NCBI GenBank assembly: GCA_030430125.1
Contig: JAUIGA010000127.1
Coordinates: forward strand, 1 to 8,738
Length of the DNA stretch: 8,738 bases
Direction: 5' to 3'
DNA from: Chloroflexia bacterium
Lineage (GTDB): Bacteria; Chloroflexota; Chloroflexia; Thermomicrobiales; UBA6265
The notes beneath the pieces are model-generated. The model was not told where the DNA came from and did not search any database. It saw only the letters and a program-made list of their open reading frames with translations. The position numbers and the translations under genes were made by a program. This document shows positions 5,360-8,738 of this stretch, in pieces (the stretch's first letter is position 1; each line of letters starts with the position of its first letter).

Positions 5360-7015
5360 TCAGGCCGGGGCTGCGACCCCGGTCGCGGCGGCCTGGACCG
5401 CGACAGGCGGGACGGTGGCGACCGACCGCAACGGCACCATCATCGGGGTGCCAAGCTCGGGGTGCAGCAGCACGTCGGCATCGACATCAAAAATCCGATG
5501 CAGCAGCGGGCAGGTCATCACCGTCTCCGGTGTGCCCTGGGCGACGATCCGCCCTTCCCGCATGGCGACGATGTGATCGGCGTAGCGCGCCGCGAGGTTG
5601 ATGTCGTGGATGACCATCACCACCGTCTTGCCCTGCTCCCGGTTCAGCTTCCAGATGATGTCGAGCAGGTCGACCTGGGCGGCGATGTCGAGGAAGGTCG
5701 TTGGCTCGTCCAGCAGCAGCACCGGCGTATCCTGCACCAGCGACATCGCGATCCACGCCCGCTGGCGCTGCCCGCCGGAAAGCGAGCCGACCGTGCGGTA
5801 GCGCAGCTCCTCCAGCCGGCATTGCCGGATCGCCCAATCGACCATCTCCTCGTCCTCCCGCGTCCAGCGACGCAGGAGCCCCTGGTGCGGGGTGCGACCG
5901 GCGGTGACGAGATCCTCAACCAGCACATCCTCCGGCGCGCTGGCTTCCTGGTTCAGCAGGGCGAGTCGTCGTGCCAGTGCCTTGTGCGAACCGCTGGCGA
6001 TGCTCTTGCCGTCGAGGTGGATGGTGCCGGCGCCGAGCTTCTGCAGCCGGGCACAGCTCCGCATCAGGGTCGATTTGCCGCAGGCATTCGGTCCGACCAG
6101 GGCGGTGATGCGGCCACCGGGAATGGTCAGCGTCAGGTCGTCCGAGACGACCGTGGGGCCATACCCCGTCCGCGCGTTGCTGATGGCGAAGCCCGTGGAT
6201 CCCTGGCGCTCGCCGGCTCTGCCCCACATCGCCTGGCTGCGCGGCACGCAGTACCCCGCGCATCGGGTCGGGGCCGGATGCGGCAGGACATCGCAGGCCA
6301 CCCCGAAGAGCTGTGTCAGCAATTCCGGCTGCAGCACCTCCGTCGGCGTGCCGTCGCCGACGATGCGCCCGTCCCGCATGGCGACCAGCCTGTCGCTGAC
6401 CCGCGCCGCCTCGTTGATGTCGTGGAGCACCATCACGATGGTACGCCCCTCGTCCCGGTTCAGCCGCTCGACCAGCTCCATCACCTCAAGCTGGTGGGCG
6501 ATATCCAGGTAGGTCGTCGGCTCATCCAGCAGGAGCATCGGCGTCTCCTGCGCCAACACCATCGCGATCCACGCGCGCTGGCGCTGCCCGCCGGATAGCT
6601 CGCTCACCGGTCGCAAGCGCAACCCGGTCATCCCGGCAAGGTCGAGCGCGTGTTCCACCGCCTGGCGGTCGCGTTCGGTCGGCGGCTGCAGGAACGCCTG
6701 GTGCGGATATCGCCCCCGGTGCGCCAGCTCCTCCACCGTGACGCCATCCGGCACAACCGCCTGCTGGGAGAGGAGCCCGAGCCGCTTCGCAACCTCCCGC
6801 GACGGCAGGTCGTGGATCGCCTGACCGTCCAGCATCACAGCCCCGGATGTCGGGGTCATCAACCGCGACAGTGCCCGCAGTAGCGTCGACTTGCCACAGC
6901 CGTTCGGCCCGATGATGGTGGTGATCGTGCCTTCCTCGATCGTGAGATCGAGGTCGGACACAATCGTGGCCGTGTCGTAGGCGAGGGAGATGCGTTCGGC
7001 GGCAAGCTGGGTCAT
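5360..7015 (-). CDS. Fused double FepC/FecE-like ABC transporter ATPase
   Basis: A 551-residue protein made of two full ATPase domains of the siderophore/heme/cobalamin importer class, each normally about 260 residues and a separate homodimerising protein. Domain 1: Walker A GPNGCGKST (36-44), Q-loop about Q84, LSGGQRQRAWIAM (140-152), Walker B MLLLDEP (160-166), switch His198. Domain 2: Walker A GPNACGKST (308-316), Q356, LSGGQRQRAWIAM (412-424), Walker B VLLLDEP (432-438), His470. All catalytic residues are intact in both, so both sites should hydrolyse ATP. Residues about 245-272 form the linker; domain 1 ends like a full FepC (HPAPTRCAGYCVPRS) and domain 2 ends similarly (HPELGTPMMVPLR), pointing to a tandem gene duplication and fusion. 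The ATG at 7015 is chosen over the GTG at 7021 because GAGG then lies 5 bases upstream. It follows the permease gene by 20 bases and would energise the permease pair at the inner membrane. Confidence 0.93.
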   Translation of the reverse strand: MTQLAAERISLAYDTATIVSDLDLTIEEGTITTIIGPNGCGKSTLLRALSRLMTPTSGAVMLDGQAIHDLPSREVAKRLGLLSQQAVVPDGVTVEELAHRGRYPHQAFLQPPTERDRQAVEHALDLAGMTGLRLRPVSELSGGQRQRAWIAMVLAQETPMLLLDEPTTYLDIAHQLEVMELVERLNRDEGRTIVMVLHDINEAARVSDRLVAMRDGRIVGDGTPTEVLQPELLTQLFGVACDVLPHPAPTRCAGYCVPRSQAMWGRAGERQGSTGFAISNARTGYGPTVVSDDLTLTIPGGRITALVGPNACGKSTLMRSCARLQKLGAGTIHLDGKSIASGSHKALARRLALLNQEASAPEDVLVEDLVTAGRTPHQGLLRRWTREDEEMVDWAIRQCRLEELRYRTVGSLSGGQRQRAWIAMSLVQDTPVLLLDEPTTFLDIAAQVDLLDIIWKLNREQGKTVVMVIHDINLAARYADHIVAMREGRIVAQGTPETVMTCPLLHRIFDVDADVLLHPELGTPMMVPLRSVATVPPVAVQAAATGVAAPA

Positions 7016-7035
7016 GGTCACCTCGACGGGGTTGC

Positions 7036-8097
7036 CTACATCCGCAGGTTCGAGCGATAGAGCAGGTAGAGGAAATACGGAGCGCCGACCGCGCCGGTGA
7101 TGACACCAACCGGGAGCGTCACCGGCAACAGATGCTGCGCCACGATATCCGACGCCAGCAGCATGATGCCGCCCAGGAACGCGGTGAACACCAGCACGCT
7201 GCCAGTCGGCGGCCCGGCGATCATGCGGGCCATATGCGGCACGATGAGCGCGACGAAGCCGATCGGTCCCGCCAGGGCGACACTCACCGCCGCCAATGCG
7301 CAGCCGACCACGATCAACAGCAGCCGGGTCCGTTCCAGCGGCACCCCCAGGCTACGTGTCATGGTGTCGCCCAGCTGCAGGGTGCGCAACGATTCCATCA
7401 GCAGCACCGACAACGGCGCCAGCACGAGCAGGACCACGCCGATGAGCAGAATGTCGTCCCAGGACATGGCGTAGAGCGAGCCCATCGACCACACCACCGC
7501 CGGACGCACGATCTCGACCGGGAACTTCACCGTGAGGTAGGTCGACCCCGCGCTGACGACGGCTCCCACCCCGATCCCCACGAGGATGAGACGATTCGTC
7601 GAGATCCCCTGTTTCCACGAGAGCACATAGATCACCGCCGCGGTGACGACCGCCCCGACAAACGCGGCCACCGGCACGAGCTCGGAGCCGATCCCGAAGA
7701 TGATGCCGCCCATGGCCATCAGCGTCGCGCCGGTGTTGATGCCGATGATGTCCGGGGAGACCAGCGGGTTGCGCGCGATCCCCTGGAAGATGGTGCCCGA
7801 TATCGCGAGCGCGCCGCCGATCAGCGCGGCGGCAAGGATACGCGGCAGGCGCAGGTCGCGCACGACCATCTCTGTATCCTCGGTCCCGCGCCCGAGAATG
7901 GCCAGCACGACATCCTGCGCCGGGATCGAGAAACTCCCCAGCGTCACCGCCCAGACGATGAGGGCGATCAGGACGGCGGCGGCGATGAGCGTGAGCTCGA
8001 GCACGCGAATATTGACCCGCACCGCGATCCCGCCGGACCGAATCGTGCGCCGCGCGGGCGGTCTCGGAGTTTGCGTCATGTTCCCCTGCATCGCCAT
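7036..8097 (-). CDS. FecCD-family permease of an iron-siderophore/cobalamin ABC importer
   Basis: A 353-residue polytopic membrane protein with the FecCD signatures in order: RLPRILAAALIGGALAISG (83-101), FQGIARNPLVSPDIIGINTGA (104-124), the coupling-helix region LGDTMTRSLGVPLERTR (242-258), GPIGFVALIVPHMAR (277-291) and LPVGVITGAVGAPYFLYLL (328-346). The first membrane segment is about 34-53, after a basic cytoplasmic N-terminus; full family length of about ten helices. The start at 8097 follows the preceding permease stop by one base (TGA-G-ATG), suggesting translational coupling; Met7 at 8079 is an alternative. It should form a heterodimer with the upstream permease, with the fused ATPase below. 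The metal chelate carried cannot be told from the sequence. Confidence 0.93.
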   Translation of the reverse strand: MAMQGNMTQTPRPPARRTIRSGGIAVRVNIRVLELTLIAAAVLIALIVWAVTLGSFSIPAQDVVLAILGRGTEDTEMVVRDLRLPRILAAALIGGALAISGTIFQGIARNPLVSPDIIGINTGATLMAMGGIIFGIGSELVPVAAFVGAVVTAAVIYVLSWKQGISTNRLILVGIGVGAVVSAGSTYLTVKFPVEIVRPAVVWSMGSLYAMSWDDILLIGVVLLVLAPLSVLLMESLRTLQLGDTMTRSLGVPLERTRLLLIVVGCALAAVSVALAGPIGFVALIVPHMARMIAGPPTGSVLVFTAFLGGIMLLASDIVAQHLLPVTLPVGVITGAVGAPYFLYLLYRSNLRM

Positions 8098-8098
8098 C

Positions 8099-8738
8099 TC
8101 AGCTCGCCACCCGGATCGATCGTGCCAGCCAGACCAGGAACGGCGCGCCAACCAGCGCCGTGACGATGCCTACCTGCAGCTCCGCTGGTCGCGTGACCAG
8201 GCGACCGGCAACATCCGCCGCTGTGAGCAGGATCGCGCCCATCACGAAGGCATATGGGAGGATCCACCGATAGTCGGCGCCGACGACCGCGCGGGCGATG
8301 TGCGGGGTGGCCAGCCCGACAAACCCGATCGGCCCGGCGACGCTGACGGCGGCCCCGGTGATGAGGATGACGAAGAGCGAGGAGACGATACGCGTGCGCG
8401 ACGTGTTCATGCCCAGCGACCGGGCGTTGTCCTCGCCCATGCCCAGCACGTTGAGCTGGTGCCCCATGAACAGGCACGCGAGCACCCCGCCGAACAGGAA
8501 GGGCGCGACGGTCCACAGCACGTCGAGCTCGCGACCGGCGACAGACCCGGCCAACCAGAAGCGCACGGTGTCGAGGGTATCCTCGTTGAGCAGCAGCAGG
8601 GTGCTGGTCCACGCGCTCAGCAGTGCCGAGATCACGACACCCGCCAGCGCCAGCTTGATCGGCGAAGCGCCGCCCTTGCCGGCGGACCCCACCGCGAACA
8701 CCAGCATCGCGGCACCGAACGCGCCGAGGAATGCCAGC
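8099..8738 (-). CDS. FecCD-family permease, C-terminal part (N-terminus beyond right edge)
   Basis: The C-terminal 212 residues of a second FecCD permease; the reading frame stays open to the window edge upstream of the first in-window Met at 8707, so the start lies outside. Landmarks are the KLALAGVVISALL helix, the coupling region LGMGEDNARSLGMNTSRTR, GPIGFVGLATPHIAR and a C-terminal LQVGIVTALVGAPFLVWLAR. About 120-130 residues, including the RLPR motif, are missing to the right. It differs clearly from the neighbouring permease, so the pair is the FecC/FecD-like type rather than a recent tandem copy. The substrate-binding lipoprotein expected for this system is not in the window. Confidence 0.93.
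   Translation of the reverse strand, partial: LAFLGAFGAAMLVFAVGSAGKGGASPIKLALAGVVISALLSAWTSTLLLLNEDTLDTVRFWLAGSVAGRELDVLWTVAPFLFGGVLACLFMGHQLNVLGMGEDNARSLGMNTSRTRIVSSLFVILITGAAVSVAGPIGFVGLATPHIARAVVGADYRWILPYAFVMGAILLTAADVAGRLVTRPAELQVGIVTALVGAPFLVWLARSIRVAS

Noticed and set aside
5210..6598. Plus-strand open frame opposite the fused ATPase
   Set aside because: It mirrors the internal duplication of the ATPase (similar strings occur twice) and has no features of its own.
7132..8163. Plus-strand open frame opposite the permease
   Set aside because: Extremely rich in His/Arg/Asp/Gln, the typical complement of hydrophobic membrane codons.

Overview
The window is high-GC bacterial DNA (about two thirds G+C by eye) with dense gene packing. 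The family mix is an S41 peptidase, a BNR propeller paired with a MoaD-like protein, DUF2277, an ECF42 sigma factor with a DGPF protein, and FecCD-type permeases. This suits an actinobacterium or a Thermomicrobia-like Chloroflexota member; the sequence alone does not decide between them. All recognisable genes are on the minus strand except one.

Reading in the minus direction from the right edge, positions 8738-5360 hold an iron-siderophore/cobalamin type ABC importer. It has two adjacent FecCD-family permeases (the first cut by the window edge) followed by a single ATPase polypeptide made of two complete FepC-like ATPase domains. No substrate-binding protein is visible. An 18-bp perfect inverted repeat (5271-5332) separates this operon from a convergent plus-strand gene (4540-5244). 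That gene encodes a pRiA4b ORF-3-like protein flanked by two Cys/His zinc-binding modules, probably read from a leaderless mRNA.

Positions 4362-2259 hold a regulatory cluster: DUF2277 protein, then an ECF42-type sigma factor with a long C-terminal extension (joined by an ATGA overlap), then a DGPF/YCII protein. Upstream of the DGPF gene is a TGTCGA-N17-CGACTA element, the type of promoter I recall for ECF42 sigma factors. A perfect 9-bp hairpin begins at its predicted transcription start. A good hairpin at 2216-2240 ends this unit.

Positions 1985-1 hold a second unit: a cytoplasmic six-Asp-box beta-propeller protein, a MoaD/ThiS-like small protein ending in Gly-Gly (again an ATGA overlap), an intercistronic hairpin, and the start of an S41-type peptidase that runs off the left edge. 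The most interesting points are the Gly-Gly ubiquitin-like/propeller pair, the fused double ATPase, and the hairpin at the start of the ECF42-dependent transcript.
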